From Macrothele yani (taxonomy: Eukaryota; Arthropoda; Arachnida; Araneae; Macrothelidae): a DNA stretch of 64,000 nt. The notes beneath the pieces are model-generated. The model had not been told where the DNA came from. It saw only the letters and a list, made by a program, of their open reading frames with translations, and did no database searches. The DNA lies in contig CM077022.1 in the NCBI GenBank assembly GCA_039090855.1, positions 76,532,971 through 76,596,970 on the forward strand, read 5' to 3'. Of this stretch, positions 21,370-32,230 are shown piece after piece (position 1 is the stretch's first letter; every line of letters begins with the position of its first letter). The position numbers were made by a program, and so were the translations under genes.

Positions 21370-22280
21370 CAAGTCATTTTCCTTCTTTCCTGCCACTTGA
21401 TGTGAAAAAATTCTGTTAGTCAGCACTTCTTCACTCATTCTTTCATTCTTTCAACGTGGCCAAACTACCTAAGAATATTAGTCTCGACCTTACTAAACAA
21501 CATTTTCCCTCACATTACACATCTGCAACACATCTTCATTCCTCACATGACGAAAGCGTGTCTCCCCCCCCCCCCGCAAGTAACGCATCTCCCCAGCACT
21601 TCCCTTGCCCACTAATTTTGCCATCTAATTTGTTCTTTTGGTCAAACATGCTTCCTGAATGTACAAACTCATTCACCTGGTCAATCTCTGTGCCATTAAG
21701 ACTTATCTTGCATTCAATACTAACAGTTCCTCACTCAAAAACCATAAATTGTGGTTTTTCCCTGATTTATACTCACTTTGAATTTCATATACACTTTGTA
21801 CATCTGGAACAACATACTCTGTAACTCACTTTTGTTCTCTGCCAACAAAACTGTGTCATCAGTATACAGCAGTCTGCACACATGGATATTACCAAGACAT
21901 AGACCAGTATTGTCCATTTTGGTATCATGCATGCATCCATAAATATATTAAACAGCCATGGTGACATTACACGACTTTGTCTGACTCGTGTATCAATAGA
22001 AAACCATTTCGATGCAACACCATTCACTCATACGCAAGCTCTACTGCCAGCATACACGGCCTTCACACTATTAAATAGATTCCCAGTAATACCATGTTTA
22101 TTCAGTATCTTCCTCAGAAGTATCCTACTTATTCTCTCATGAGCTTTCTCTAAATCTATGAAGGCAGCAGAAACCTTACCAATAGACAGTGAAGGCAGCA
22201 AAAACCTCACCAATAGACAGTGAAGACAGCAAAAACCTTACCAATAGGCAGTGAAGGCAGCAAAAACCTTACCAACAGAT
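21370..22280 (-). pseudogene. LINE RT fragment (family of 33-35 kb)
   Basis: Minus-strand non-LTR RT, broken into frames: VSAAFIDLEKAHERISRILL (motif A region, D kept, ~22130-22180), NGVASKWFSIDTRVRQSRVMSPWLFNIFMD (split frames, ~21940-22030), and LLYTDDTVLLAENKSELQSM (catalytic YxDD as YTDD, ~21815-21875). It has the same text as copies at 33035-35273. Clade not resolved. The 5' side runs into a 31-bp minisatellite made from motif-A coding sequence. Confidence 0.8.
22160..22280. repeat. 31-bp minisatellite (about four units)
   Basis: Four units of 31 bp beginning GAAGGCAGCARAAACCTTAC at 22160, 22191, 22222 and 22253, few mismatches. Expanded from the RT motif-A region. Confidence 0.9.
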
Positions 22281-22977
22281 ATATATCTAATACAAAGATT
22301 GCATTCTTCCTGTAATTTCTAATATTTTGTGACCCTCCTTAAATTCCTAAAATTATGCCTAAAATTTACTATTCTTCCTAAAATTTTCATAAAAAGCTAA
22401 TTTATTAAAAAATACTACCGATATTACTCCGAAATTTATGAATGCCAATAAATTTACCGTTTCTGTATTGAGCACAGCTCAGCAGCCGTAAATAAAAAGA
22501 CGTGTTATAGAGCTACCGTAATTTCCGTTGTTTAATCTGTGGATTATCTGCTAAAAAAGTACAAAAATTTAGGCTCTGCCCATTATATGCCAACGCGGAT
22601 AATACGCCGATTTTTTAAAAAAAGTTTTTACTGCCCTTCAATTTTTAAAAAAATCTTCAGCATAATTGTGCATGTGGGGAGGTATAATTGGAAAAATAAC
22701 TCCCTTGGAAAAATTTCCTCCGTTCAGGGGTGAGGGGTGGGGGTGCCATAATGAAAGATCGGGCAGGTTGTGGGGAGAGATATACGTACTTATCACTAAG
22801 CTGTTCATTGTGCCATCTCTGTTTATGTCAACCAGCCAATGAACGTACGCACTGCGTTTGCTGCACGAACTTGTGTGTTCCTCCTTTTGTATATCATGTG
22901 TGCTGCCTTGTGTTTAGTTCGTCTTTCTCCATTTTGACCGATGTCGTTGCTGCTATTTTCCTTCATTCCTATTCATT

Positions 22978-23142
22978 ATGGCTTTGAAAAGGAAACTTTT
23001 CAGTTATACTGACAAATTTAAACTTAAAGTGGCGGTCACAATTGAGGATATGATCATGTCACTGTGCAATAGTTTTAAGAAGGTCAGAAAACAATTGCGC
23101 AGTAACGTGTGGAAAGCCACTGTGCCGCCATCTAAAACGTAA
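22978..23142 (+). pseudogene. pogo-like transposase N-terminus
   Basis: Begins MALKRKLFSYTDKFKLKVAV, the basic lead of a CENP-B/psq-type DNA-binding region, then SLCNSFKKVRKQLRS where a W-rich helix would be expected. It stops at 23142; no catalytic domain follows, so this is the leftover of an internally deleted element. Confidence 0.5.
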
Positions 23143-23373
23143 ACAAATCCATCTGTAAAGTCTGCTAGAGATTTCACGAAAGTTTTTTATTGGCCCACGT
23201 ATAAGCCGATCCCCCAACTCTGAAAGCAGGAATACTTGTTAAAAATTCGTACGTATGGAACATGATAAATTAATGGCGTGCTGTCTTCGTACAATTTCAT
23301 CAAACCACCATCCCTAATTGTACAATAAAAAACTTTATTTACAATAAAAGATATGATTTAAAAATATTTAAAG

Positions 23374-23415
23374 GGCAAGATCTTTCGGGGCTACAATAGC
23401 ACCCATCCTCAGGCC
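23374..23415 (-). ncRNA. hammerhead-ribozyme-like core, PLE2 left arm
   Basis: Mirror copy of 24803-24844: GGC, CTGAGGA, T, GGG-T-GCTA/TAGC-CCC, GAAA, GATCTT, GCC. Differs by one transition after the core. Confidence 0.5.
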
Positions 23416-23578
23416 ACCCAACAGTGCCACAGAGCACTCGGAAGCGCCGCAATATATAACCAGTCCCCCAAGGAGACCCACAATGCATTTGTTCAAAACA
23501 CAGGTGATGCCAATTGAGGAAAACAGCAAAACAGAAAGTAATACAAATAATATAGTTGATTAATTAAGTAAGGTCCTC

Positions 23579-24474
23579 TTATTCAGTAGATTGAAGGGGA
23601 GAAGTAATTATTTTCCTCCATTGTCTAGGAACAAAAACAGGTAAGTCCAAGTTACAACAGGAGACTCTGTAAACAAAGGAGGAAAGTACTATTGTATTAA
23701 GCCAATCGGGAGAATAACCTCCCTGGCGAACAGCTGTAGTAAATGATGTAGAAATGGAGTCAGTTCGAAGTGCATATTTGTGTTCTGACAATCTAATGTT
23801 CAGACTTCTAAGGGTAGAACCTATGTAGTATTTAATATCATCGTTAGAGGCCTTGGGAAGCCATGGGATACGATATATTCCTGCTTTATTCAAAGTTGCG
23901 ACTGGATCTCGGTCGTTACGTATGGTTGAAAAAATGTTTTTGGTGCAAATTCCAAATTTAATATTGTATTTATGACATACTTTCTGCAATATGGAAACCA
24001 CGGGAGGGATGAAGTCAACTTTACCAACGTATATAGGAGATACGACCTCCGTTGACAACGTCGTAAATCTTAGTCTTTGAAATTTCTGTAGAAGTTCCCA
24101 AAAGAAGTAGGCGAAATATCCAAATGATATGGCCAAGTTCTGTATGAAAGCTAGTTCGTCCTGACGTATCTGACGGGTTGAGGAATGAGTAAACACACAT
24201 TTAATTAAAAAACGTAAGGCTGAAGCTTTGTGTTCCGGGGGTGGGAAGAAACAAAAGGTATAAGACAAGTTATGAAGGTCGGTTTTCTATAGACAGATAA
24301 TTTGACAAGATTAGATGTCAAGTCACGAGTCAATAAGATGTCCAGGAAGGGTAATATACCATTTTGTTCAAGTTCCATAGTGAAGGTGATAGTAGGATAT
24401 TGGTTGGAAAGACAGGTGGTAAATTCGTTCAGAAGTAACATGGAGTGAGGCCAGAAGACCAACATATCATCCAC
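23579..24474 (-). pseudogene. PLE2 reverse transcriptase-GIY-YIG endonuclease, 3' half
   Basis: The 5'-most part is the RT palm end and thumb: MDDMLVFWPHS (from YxDD), then ILPFLDILLTRDL and LSVYRKPTFI, typical PLE RT text (24205-24474). A frameshift near 24260 leads into a 229-codon frame with a linker, then the GIY-YIG domain: AGIYRIPWLP ... YYIGSTLRSLNIRLSEHKYA (about 23765-23885). It ends LPVFVPRQWRKIITS before the stop at 23579. This is the single-cut endonuclease that primes PLE reverse transcription. The N-terminal RT fingers are missing (5' truncation). Confidence 0.9.
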
Positions 24475-24497
24475 GTATCTTAAGAGGAGTGCTGGTT

Positions 24498-24537
24498 GGT
24501 ATGTGAATTGGCTCAGTACTGAGCCAATTCACATACC
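24498..24537. repeat. perfect 40-bp palindrome
   Basis: 20-nt arms with no spacer, centred on AGTACT; half-site GGTATGTGAATTGGCTCAGT. Lies at the head-to-head part of PLE2. Confidence 0.95.
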
Positions 24538-24802
24538 ATTATTTCTTATGGTACTACCTGTTGTAACTTGGACTTACCTGTTTTTGTTCCTAGACAATGG
24601 AGGAAAATAATTACTTCTCCCCTTCAATCTACTGAAGAAGAGGACCTTACTTAATTAATCAACTATATTATTTGTATTACTTTCTGTTTTGCTGTTTTCC
24701 TCAATTGGCATCACCTGTGTTTTGAACAAATGCATTGTGGGTCTCCTTGGGGGACTGGTTATATATTGCGGCGCTTCCGAGTGCTCTGTGGCACTGTTGG
24801 GT

Positions 24803-24844
24803 GGCCTGAGGACGGGTGCTATTGTAGCCCCGAAAGATCTTGCC
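24803..24844 (+). ncRNA. hammerhead-ribozyme-like core, PLE2 right arm
   Basis: GGC, CUGAGGA (24806-24812), extra C, stem II GGG-U-GCUA with UUG loop and UAGC-CCC, GAAA (24832-24835), palindromic AGAUCU, U, GCC. Stem I pairs GGC/GCC. The palindromic stem III would favour pairing between two copies. Confidence 0.5.
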
Positions 24845-25377
24845 CTTTAAATATTTTTAAATCATATCTTTTATTGTAAATAAAGTTTTTTATTGTACAA
24901 TTAGGGATGGTGGTTTGATGAAATCGTACGGAGACAGCACGCCATTAATTTATTACTCTGAAAGCAGGATTTCCTTTAAAACTTTCGACTTATACTAGAG
25001 TATATACAATATTTCTATGACTTGTTCTGTACCAGCCTTTCATCATTGGCAAGGTGTAATGCAATAAGCTGCATTGGTGTGATCTATGGATGCCACACCC
25101 TTTATCTGTCCAGAGAAAAAAATTTGAAAAATTAACCTTTAAAAATGAATTTCTTCATTTAATAAAATCGTCCCCCCCCCCTACTTCTTCAGACTCCAGG
25201 GTCATTAATATGTGACTGATTTTTCTGTCGGAAATTCCACTTCCGGTTCAATATCTATGATGGGCGAATTATACTGCGATTTTTTTCCTGAATGTCGCAG
25301 TTTGCGGATTATACAAAAGAAAAGAAAAAAATATGTGAATTTCGCGGCCTGCAGATAATACGACGAAAATTATGGTA

Positions 25378-25714
25378 CAAGCTTGATTGCAGCCGTTGCC
25401 CGCCTGCTTTACACATAAACACAGCCTATCCAACGCTGTTCTGCAGAAGCGAGGTCCTGACGTCATCAATCTGCACACGCTGAGGGAACACATAACCTCA
25501 TCCTCCTCCCGTAACCACTGCACGCTGCAAACCGCTGGTAATGACGTCACATGGGTGTTACTGCGGCAAGCAGCAGCTCATGATCAGTGACCTTCAATTT
25601 GCCATACAGCCACGCATTGGCTCAGCGCGGACTCGCTTTGGCTGAACTTCGTGAGGATGGATAGTTTGTTTTTGCGCCTTTTGAAGTTTTTCAGGTGCTT
25701 TGCGCACCTTTCAT
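25378..25714. other. no recognised feature
   Basis: Unassigned intron DNA, somewhat GC-richer than its surroundings. Confidence 0.4.
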
Positions 25715-25950
25715 TTTGTTAGCACGTCTTTTGTGAAAAAGATTGTGCTTATGCTATTGGTTTGTCCGTCCGTCTGTGGACACCGTATCTCTACTATTAG
25801 TCCGATTTGAAAAATTATTTTTGCATTGGGAAGCTTGAAATATACGAATGATGATCCTTCATTTCATTTTTTTTTTACGGCGCACAATTTCACCACTGGA
25901 GGGTGTAAATGCAGATGATATCGAATTCAGAATTTATTTTACTCCATATA
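25715..25950. repeat. isolated satellite-family unit
   Basis: One unit plus the same lead-in as 4850-5110: TAGCACGTCTTTTGTGAAAA, TAGTCCGATTTGAAAAATTA, and core CCACTGGAGGGTGT (25893-25906) followed by AAATGCAGATGATATCGAAT. Confidence 0.75.
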
Positions 25951-25952
25951 TT

Positions 25953-27740
25953 AGTCGAACTTCCATATAACAAAGTCGCCAGATCATCCAAAAATATTTG
26001 CTATATAGAAACTGCACTTATCTTTTATTTTGATACTCAGAAAGACAGCTGAAATTCCATCGTATGTTAATTAGAAAGAAAAAAAATCAATTTTCACTTA
26101 CATGTCAGCATAGATATGAACTAAAAGGTTTTAGTTTGTTTAGGCCAAAAAGTAGTCTGTAATTTTCTGCTGAATAATATTTCGGTTAAACAAAACAGCA
26201 TATTCATAAAAAAGTCTTAGTCCTTTGCAATGAGCAGAACACATCGTCTGGTACATCAGCTTGAAACTGGAACCCATGTCGAATGGTTTCAAATGCCTTC
26301 ATCTTTTGAAGTCTGTACAGGACACCCACTTTCATTTTCCTCATCCTCTTCATGTTCCATGATTCCATGACTTCATTGCACGCTTTCGAGAATATCTTCC
26401 TCACTTCTTTAATCAGATATAGGTGTTTCTTCATCAACTGAAAGAAAATCATCAAAAACATGTTCATCTCCAACATTCCATGCTGTCTTAGTTGTTGCCA
26501 GTGTTTCTTTAATTACTCCAATTGCAAATCATCTTTTTTCAAATCAGCATCCTGATCTGACACGAAAGCAGCCTTACGAAATCCAGCTTTGAAAAAGCAG
26601 TTACGGATGGTAGTCTCCATTACATCAGGCTGCTATGCTTTAGCCAATACAAAAATGCATAATCGCAGATGCACAAATTTATCAGCTGGTTGATTATTTT
26701 CAATGGCCACAATAATTTTATTCAATATTCTTTTCCGGTAATGAAATTTTAGGTTGTTGATGACATCCTAATCTATTCGCTGTAATTTTGAGGTCATATT
26801 CGGTGGAAAAAAGAGAAGTTTTATAGTTTTCAGGTCTGAAATTACTGCCTGTGGGTGGGCAGGACAGTTGTCGATAACCAAAGCTATTTTATGATGTTGC
26901 TTAGCCATGTGCTTGTCAAATTTTAGAACCCATTCTTGAAAAATTTGTCCAGTCATCCATGATTTTTATTGTGATCACACTGGACTTCTAAAGATTGCAT
27001 TCCTTTGAAACATCTTGTTTTTTTTTTTTTTTTTTTTTTTGCTTTTGCTTAATACTAATAGCTTCAGTTTTTCTTCTCCCATCATGTTTGCCATGCTTAT
27101 CACTGTTATTCTTTTTTTACTATGCTTTCCCCCAAAACACTTATCCTTTTTGAATGTTAAGCCTTTGCTCGGAAGGCACTTAAAAAATAAAGCAGTGTCA
27201 TCTCCATTAAAAATGTCCGTAGGATCATAGTCCTCCAGTAGCTGTTTGATAACTGTTTCTTTCCACTGCACACAATCTTTGTCACCGATGGCTGCGCTTT
27301 CCCCCGATATAACCTTTTGGACGATTCCATGCCTCTTCTTGAATTTATCAAGCCATCCGGTACTTGCCTGAAATACACGTACTGAGGGATTTTGCATACT
27401 CAAGCGCATTTTCTTGAATTAATGGTCCGGAGATAAGCATGCTCTTTCCACAAACCCTTTTGAACCCATTTATACACAGTTTCATCAACTTTATCACACA
27501 CACACACTTTTGTCTGTTTTCTACTGGAGCTAGCAGTATCTTCACTTTGTTTCAAAATTACTTCACGATTTTTCAAAATTGCCGACAAACTGTTCCCCGG
27601 AATACCAAATATTGAAGCAACATCTTTTTAAAAAAAATAAAAATTTGTCAACTTCTTCTAACACTCTTATTTTCTCGCTGATACTCAAATGTTTTCTCTT
27701 AGACATTTTTTCCTGAACTGGTCGATTACAACACAGAATC
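25953..27740 (-). mobile_element. Tigger/pogo DNA transposon
   Basis: Nearly complete Tigger-type element. The left end AGTCGAACTTCCATATAACA resembles Tigger termini. One transposase gene on the minus strand from 27706. The right terminal repeat was not recognised, so that boundary is approximate. Confidence 0.85.
26204..27706 (-). pseudogene. Tigger transposase (CENP-B-like), inactivated
   Basis: The start at 27706 gives MSKRKHLSISEKIRVLEEVD. The first HTH continues as GIPGNSLSAILKNRE after a frameshift at a short A-run (~27625). The CENP-B-type second HTH includes VQKGLWKEHAYL and STGWLDKFKKRHGIVQ. Catalytic DDE-1 domain: DIFNGDDTALFFKCLP (first D, ~27200) and HKIALVIDNCPAHPQA (second D, ~26880); the third acid after PPNMTSKLQ is in the RID text. 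C-terminus DVPDDVFCSLQRTKTFL at 26204. A poly-T run (27019-27040), read as lysines, and several shifts destroy the ORF. Confidence 0.9.
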
Positions 27741-27889
27741 AAATTTGTCTTTTAGTGCGTCAGTTTGACGCTGTTGGGTGGTGCACTGGTGATGAGCATG
27801 AGGTTATTCTTGGAAGTTTGATAGAAAATTAATCCAGTAAATCAGAAGGATAAGCTGCTGACATTTCGGCTACAACCCCCAATAAGTGA

Positions 27890-28433
27890 ACTAAGGGAGT
27901 GCCCACTGTGAGGTCACTTTGCTTCCGTGGAATCGGAAGACTTTTAAAAATGCAATATTCACTCCAAGAAAGTTCTGCTGTGCATCTGGTGGGATATGAA
28001 GGGTGTGCTCTATTATGAGCTATTGGAACAGGGTCAAACTGTTACTGCTGATCGCTACAAGTAACAGTTGCTGCGATTGAACCAGGAAATTTGTCGGAAA
28101 CATCCATTCACAGGCAAAGGATTGTGTCCCGTGAAATTACTGCATGAAAATGCTAAGCAGCATGTTGCGAAATCGGTCAAGGAAACGTTATTGGCGCTTA
28201 GCTGGGAAGTTTTGGAGCACCTAGCTTATAGTCCGGACATGGCCCCTTCAGACTATCAATTGTTCCAATCAATGCAACATGATTTGTCTTCTGTACAGTT
28301 CCGGACATGTGAGGAAGTGCAAAAATGGGTTGACGACTTCATCGCGTCAAACGACGAAGTATTCTTCATGGCTAATTCGTCAGCTGCCCGGTACTGTTGT
28401 TTTCTCTCAAATTACATGTTGCGTTGTCTTTAA
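27890..28433 (+). pseudogene. mariner transposase, C-terminal half
   Basis: Plus-strand mariner remnant. CASGGI and [19 protein letters not shown] (27955-28061) precede a TAA where RQQL is usual. The 28068-28433 frame then holds LLHENAKQHVAKSVKETL, where the second catalytic D has become E, and SPDMAPSDYQLFQSM with the third D. The spacing from that E to the D is 34 residues, so this derives from a DD34D mariner. It ends at a normal C-terminal position. The first third and both terminal repeats were not found. Confidence 0.85.
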
Positions 28434-28436
28434 AAC

Positions 28437-29513
28437 GCTTTAAAACTTATTTGTACACTTAATAGGTAATCCATTGTTGGTTGTTAGATGCTGAACACAG
28501 CCAGTAGTCGTGCTTAGGAGTTTTCTCACTCTACCTTTTCCCAATATTTTTGCTCAAAAGTGAACAAAGCACTGGTGTTCAAGATGTGCTGCTAACAAAC
28601 CAAAAGTTACAAATCAAATTAGGTGAAAAACACACTTGTATCATCGCATTATCTATAAAAATAGAAAACACATGGTGCTGTTTATATACAAAGCATGAGA
28701 GAAATGCTTGTAGCTCAACCAATGATGTGTTAAAAATGGAATGCAACTTTGGCTTTTGCATGAAGTAAGGGCTTCTCTCAAGAATACTGCTACAGGAAAA
28801 CTCCTTTTATTATCGTGCTAATATCACTTTTCAGCAGGAAGGTTGGAAGAAGGAAGTGGAACTGGCTGGTACTTTTTAGTCAATGAGTGCAAAGTTTTTT
28901 CATAGAGGGCCTTACAATAAAGTCACAGATACGTTATTCCTATATTTCTGAGTGCAGGAGTAGTAATGTTGGCTTAAAGACCTGTCTACTGCCCAATTAC
29001 TACTGCATTGAGATGAGACATCATAAATGTAAACACATAGATCTGATCAGTGAGAACTTTAGTTACCTTGGAGATGTAGTTGTAGGTACCTTTATTCATA
29101 ATTTTCTGAATTCACCAAGGAGTATTATTCTCTATTCTCTTACCATGCCATTTTTTGTTTGGTTTTTGTATTGCATTGAAAGTTTTCATTATGTAGTATG
29201 CAACTGCTGTTAAATGATTATTTTATTTTTTTGGTATAGTGTGAGTGACAGGCAACATTTCTTTGTGTCTTTTTAATCAGGTAAGTACATCAGTGTGGGG
29301 GATTAGCCCACAGCTGATGGTTCCAGTTGGTCATTCAACCTAAAGATTCTAGAACAAAATCCAGTGACTAGGGCTCTTTTTGCCAATGTCACACAGAACT
29401 AGCTGACACCTCTCCAAGATTCACAGAAGCCCTTGTTGCTGTTCTGTGAGCCATTGTTCCCATGGAGCGCCCCGAGGAGGCAAACCCATCTCTCACTAAG
29501 ATCGCCCGCAAAA
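28437..29513. other. Bre1 intron, no recognised element
   Basis: AT-rich intron DNA; the section 29281-29513 is GC-richer and may be repeat-derived, but I cannot name it. Confidence 0.4.
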
Positions 29514-29620
29514 TGGCACAGTGATTGACCAAGTGAATGAGTTTGCATATTTAGGAAGCATGTTTGGCAGAGAGAACAAATTGGATGGTGAAATTAGTAG
29601 GAGAACTTTGAAAGTTTCTC
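29514..29620 (+). pseudogene. LINE RT fragment, short
   Basis: About 35 codons, GTVIDQVNEFAYLGSMFGRE then NKLDGEISRRT, matching the post-palm region of the LINE family at 33-35 kb, here on the plus strand. Ends abruptly at both sides. Confidence 0.8.
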
Positions 29621-30585
29621 CAAAAAAATATTTTACAGATTTTGGATTTATTTGAATGAAAAAAATAAAGGCAAAGTTTTTTTTTTTTTTTTTTTTTTGA
29701 ATAGTTCATTCAGTTCATTAAAATTATCTGGAAGTCGCTAAACTTTGAAGAGTATTTTTGCATGGAGCATACATACACAGTTATAAAAATTTATCTGTAA
29801 CAGGTATGGTTTTCATGTTTGTTGTGTTAAACATGGTGCCACATGTTTACTTATATTCTGAAACACTAGAATCACCAGCTGAATCATGTAATGCTGAATT
29901 CAAGGTTTGCCCCTCCTTCCCATGCATTGCTAGAAAAAGCCCTGAATCTTCGTGTCTGTTTGTTGATGGATGCAAATGTTTGAAAAGTGATTAATTTTCC
30001 CAGATTCTTGTCTTTGAACAAAATTTATGTGTAAATGATTCTTATCTTTGAACAAAATTTATATGTATTCGAAGTCTATCCATTAATATGGATGAACTTT
30101 GAATTAATTCTGAATAGATGCAGCTGGACTTAATTTTAAGTAAACTTCTGCATTCAAAACTGTTATTGTTAAGGTGTTTTTTTTTGCAGGGGGGGGGGGG
30201 TATGGAAATACATTTTTTTGTAACATGGACTGGTTTAGCTTTGTTGAATCCCAATTTCTTACAGTTCGTCAATGCTGGAAATGGTACAAAGTTTACATTT
30301 TTAAGAGGGCTTTACTTCCAAAGTCTGAAAATCAGAAAAAAAATTTATGTTTGCGGAAATATAGGGTTACACATATTTTAAAATTTGTTCGAGCAGGGAG
30401 TCAGTCAGTACTATATGTATGCATGTGCAATGTGCATGCATGCCAATAATAACGTTAGTATGTTATATTGAAGCTGTATCACTGTTTAGTTCTTCAATGT
30501 TAATTTGTTGTCATAAAATATAGCAAAATTACTTTCTCATTCTGCAAAATTAAGTACTATTTTTTTTTTTTTTTTTTTTGTTTAG
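29621..30585. other. Bre1 intron, last part
   Basis: Intron DNA with poly-T (about 29676-29698), a poly-G run (about 30190) and a long T-rich tract that ends in the acceptor TTTAG at 30585. Confidence 0.6.
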
Positions 30586-30759
30586 CTCCAGTGTCTGCCA
30601 GAAAGCATTGTTGTTGAAACAACAGAGTATAAGTGCCTACAATCTCAGTTTTCAGTGCTGTACAATGACAGTGTGCAGCTGAAAACTTTGTTAGAAGAAA
30701 CTCGTAACCTTATGGCTACAAGCAAAAACACTCATCTTCGTCAAATAGAACAGATGGAG
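30586..30759 (+). CDS. Bre1: Bre1/RNF20-like E3 ubiquitin ligase, next coiled-coil exon
   Basis: Internal exon of 174 nt (58 codons) between a T-rich tract plus TTTAG acceptor and a GTATTT donor. It encodes LQCLPESIVVETTEYKCLQS, then QFSVLYNDSVQLKTLLEETR, and ends LRQIEQME. It matches the RNF20/RNF40 segment '..PES.VVET.EYKC.QSQFSVLYN.S.QLK', which in the animal proteins directly follows the segment encoded at 10377-10502. Both ends are phase 0. The following exon (the 'KLRTEVIQLED' part) and the C-terminal RING are not found by 64000, so the gene continues beyond the window. Coding is intact. Confidence 0.93.
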
Positions 30760-31347
30760 GTATTTTGTCAGGTTGTTCATATATATATATATATATATCG
30801 TATAGTAAATATTTCTTGTATTACTTTTGTAACATCTGTGCAACTTGCAAAATCAGCAGCAAATTATAATTCTTAAAAGTGAACTTTCATGACATAGTGC
30901 ATGTAAACAGTGAATTTGGCTAATTGTAGGAAGTAGACATGTAAATGACTGTTTTCCAATATCACGATTTCATTTTCTGCATGTTCAGTTTTTTTCTCTT
31001 CCTTCTTTGTCACCACATCTGAATTTTTAAATTTGTCCATTTAAAGCAGTGTAAGTATGGAAATTAGAAATAGTTTTTGTTTTATTACATGGACTTTTCT
31101 CAACCTTATTTATGATTTGTTTTTTCTTTTCACAACTGATGCACAAGTATATTTAAAACTGTTCTGTAATTGTAATAAAAGAGATTCTGAACATGGTAAC
31201 CTCTGCTGCACTCATTAAGTTTGACAGTTTAGCAAGCTATTCCAAAAGTGAACATTCTTATAATGAGATGAGGATTTTGAAAACTGGTTTAATGCAAGGT
31301 TCTGTGATAGCCAGTTCTTAAGACAATTTTGGAGTTTACTATCTGAA
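30760..31347. other. Bre1 intron start
   Basis: Follows the exon donor. Contains an (AT)n microsatellite at 30780-30798; otherwise nothing recognised. Confidence 0.5.
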
Positions 31348-31557
31348 TTGTACAGACAACTAGCGGATAATGCTTACCTTGGCATTCCTTTCTAGCGACG
31401 GGAACATTTCATGCACGTGTTTTCCGGTCTTTGTTGAGGTTATTGTCCTAAAGTCCGTTGTATGCGATGACTGGCTTTACTTCTCACACTTTTCGCTGGG
31501 TATACTCATTGGATCTTTGCCTTAGGATTCAAACATCAATTTTTACCGTTCTTTATA

Positions 31558-31595
31558 CTCGAAATTTTCGCCCATACTCTGGGCATCTTCAGGAG
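31558..31595 (-). ncRNA. hammerhead-ribozyme-like core, PLE3
   Basis: Minus strand: CUC, CUGAAGA, extra U, perfect stem II GCCCA/UGGGC with loop GAGUA, GAAA, AUUUC, GAG. Stem I pairs CUC/GAG; stem III is minimal and A/U only. It lies in the 3' untranslated part after the GIY-YIG ORF. Confidence 0.5.
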
Positions 31596-31775
31596 CGTGG
31601 CGACTTTACCACCGATGTTCGTGGTTAACTTCGCGCTAATGGAGTCCGATACTCCTTGTTGCCATTCGTGGGAAAAACTTTCCTGGATATATTTCGTTAT
31701 CAAGCCCGGCTGGCGCCATCTATGTTTCGTTAAGAACACTTTTTTTTTATTTTTTTATTTTTTAATTTTCTTCTC

Positions 31776-32230
31776 CTATCCTGGTTTTCTTGTCTTTTTT
31801 TGCCTGTTTTTCTTTTGTTGTTGTTTTTCTTGTCTTATTAGTTCTTTCCACAGGCCCGATAATGTGCTAGGGTCGTTCTGGTTACATACCCTTGCTTTAT
31901 TTTTGTAGATTAATATTGCTTCTTCCCTCCTCATTTGCCTTTCCGATTTTTTATTCTTTTTTAGCATTTTAATTTCATCGAACTTTGGGAATGTCCGGTT
32001 TTCCAAGCAGAATTGCACTAAAGCAGTTTTGGCTTCTTTTTTTTTTGCCAGTTAGATATGTGTTGTTTAAGTCTTTTTTTTAATCTTTTTTTCGTACTTC
32101 CAATGTACGATATTGGGGGTATGTGTGCTATTGGAATTTCGTAGGTTCCTGATTCTTCTAGCATTTTTTCGCAAAGATCCAATGAGTATACCCAGCGAAA
32201 AGTGTGAGAAGTAAAGCCAGTCATCGCATA
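31776..32230 (-). pseudogene. PLE3 GIY-YIG endonuclease
   Basis: Minus strand. GTYEIPIAHIPPISYIGSTK carries the GIY-YIG pair (here TYEI ... YIG), then KRLKKRLKQHISNWQ with the catalytic arginine region. After a frameshift in an A-run near 32035 the text continues LVQFCLENRTFPKFDEIKML and ends KELIRQEKQQQ. The RT part is absent. The tail differs from PLE1 and PLE2, so this is another PLE lineage, close to the one at 37247. Confidence 0.8.

Larger units (their letters stand above)
23232..24954 (-). mobile_element. Penelope-like element 2 with inverted arms
   Basis: PLE inserted in the pogo-like element, flanked by ACTCTGAAAGCAGGA (23217-23231, 24955-24969). Inverted arms: about 23265-23660 and 24553-24953. 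Between them is the minus-strand coding end of the RT-endonuclease. A perfect 40-bp palindrome (24498-24537) lies near the switch from the minus-strand copy to the plus-strand arm. Both arms hold a hammerhead-like core. Confidence 0.9.
22516..25375 (+). mobile_element. pogo-like DNA transposon remnant, split by PLE2
   Basis: Left end CCGTAATTTCCGTTGTTTAA and right end (reverse) CCATAATTTTCGTCGTATTA, each next to TA (22514-22515, 25376-25377). A protein start typical for pogo/CENP-B-type elements lies at 22978. The 15-bp direct repeat ACTCTGAAAGCAGGA flanks PLE2 (23217, 24955). A second left end of this family is at about 62148. Confidence 0.6.

Noticed and set aside
22160..22280. Regular 31-bp repeats that could recall a CRISPR array
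   Set aside because: Units are directly adjacent with no spacers, in an animal genome, and derive from LINE coding text.
18626..24954. All PLE inverted arms as assembly artefacts
   Set aside because: Arms differ by scattered substitutions and indels (for example CTGAAGATGCAG versus CTGAAGATGCGG), so they are old duplications; only the perfect hairpins remain open to this doubt.
28550..28768. 72-codon open frame as a small gene
   Set aside because: No recognised domain, AT-rich composition, inside a Bre1 intron; open by chance.
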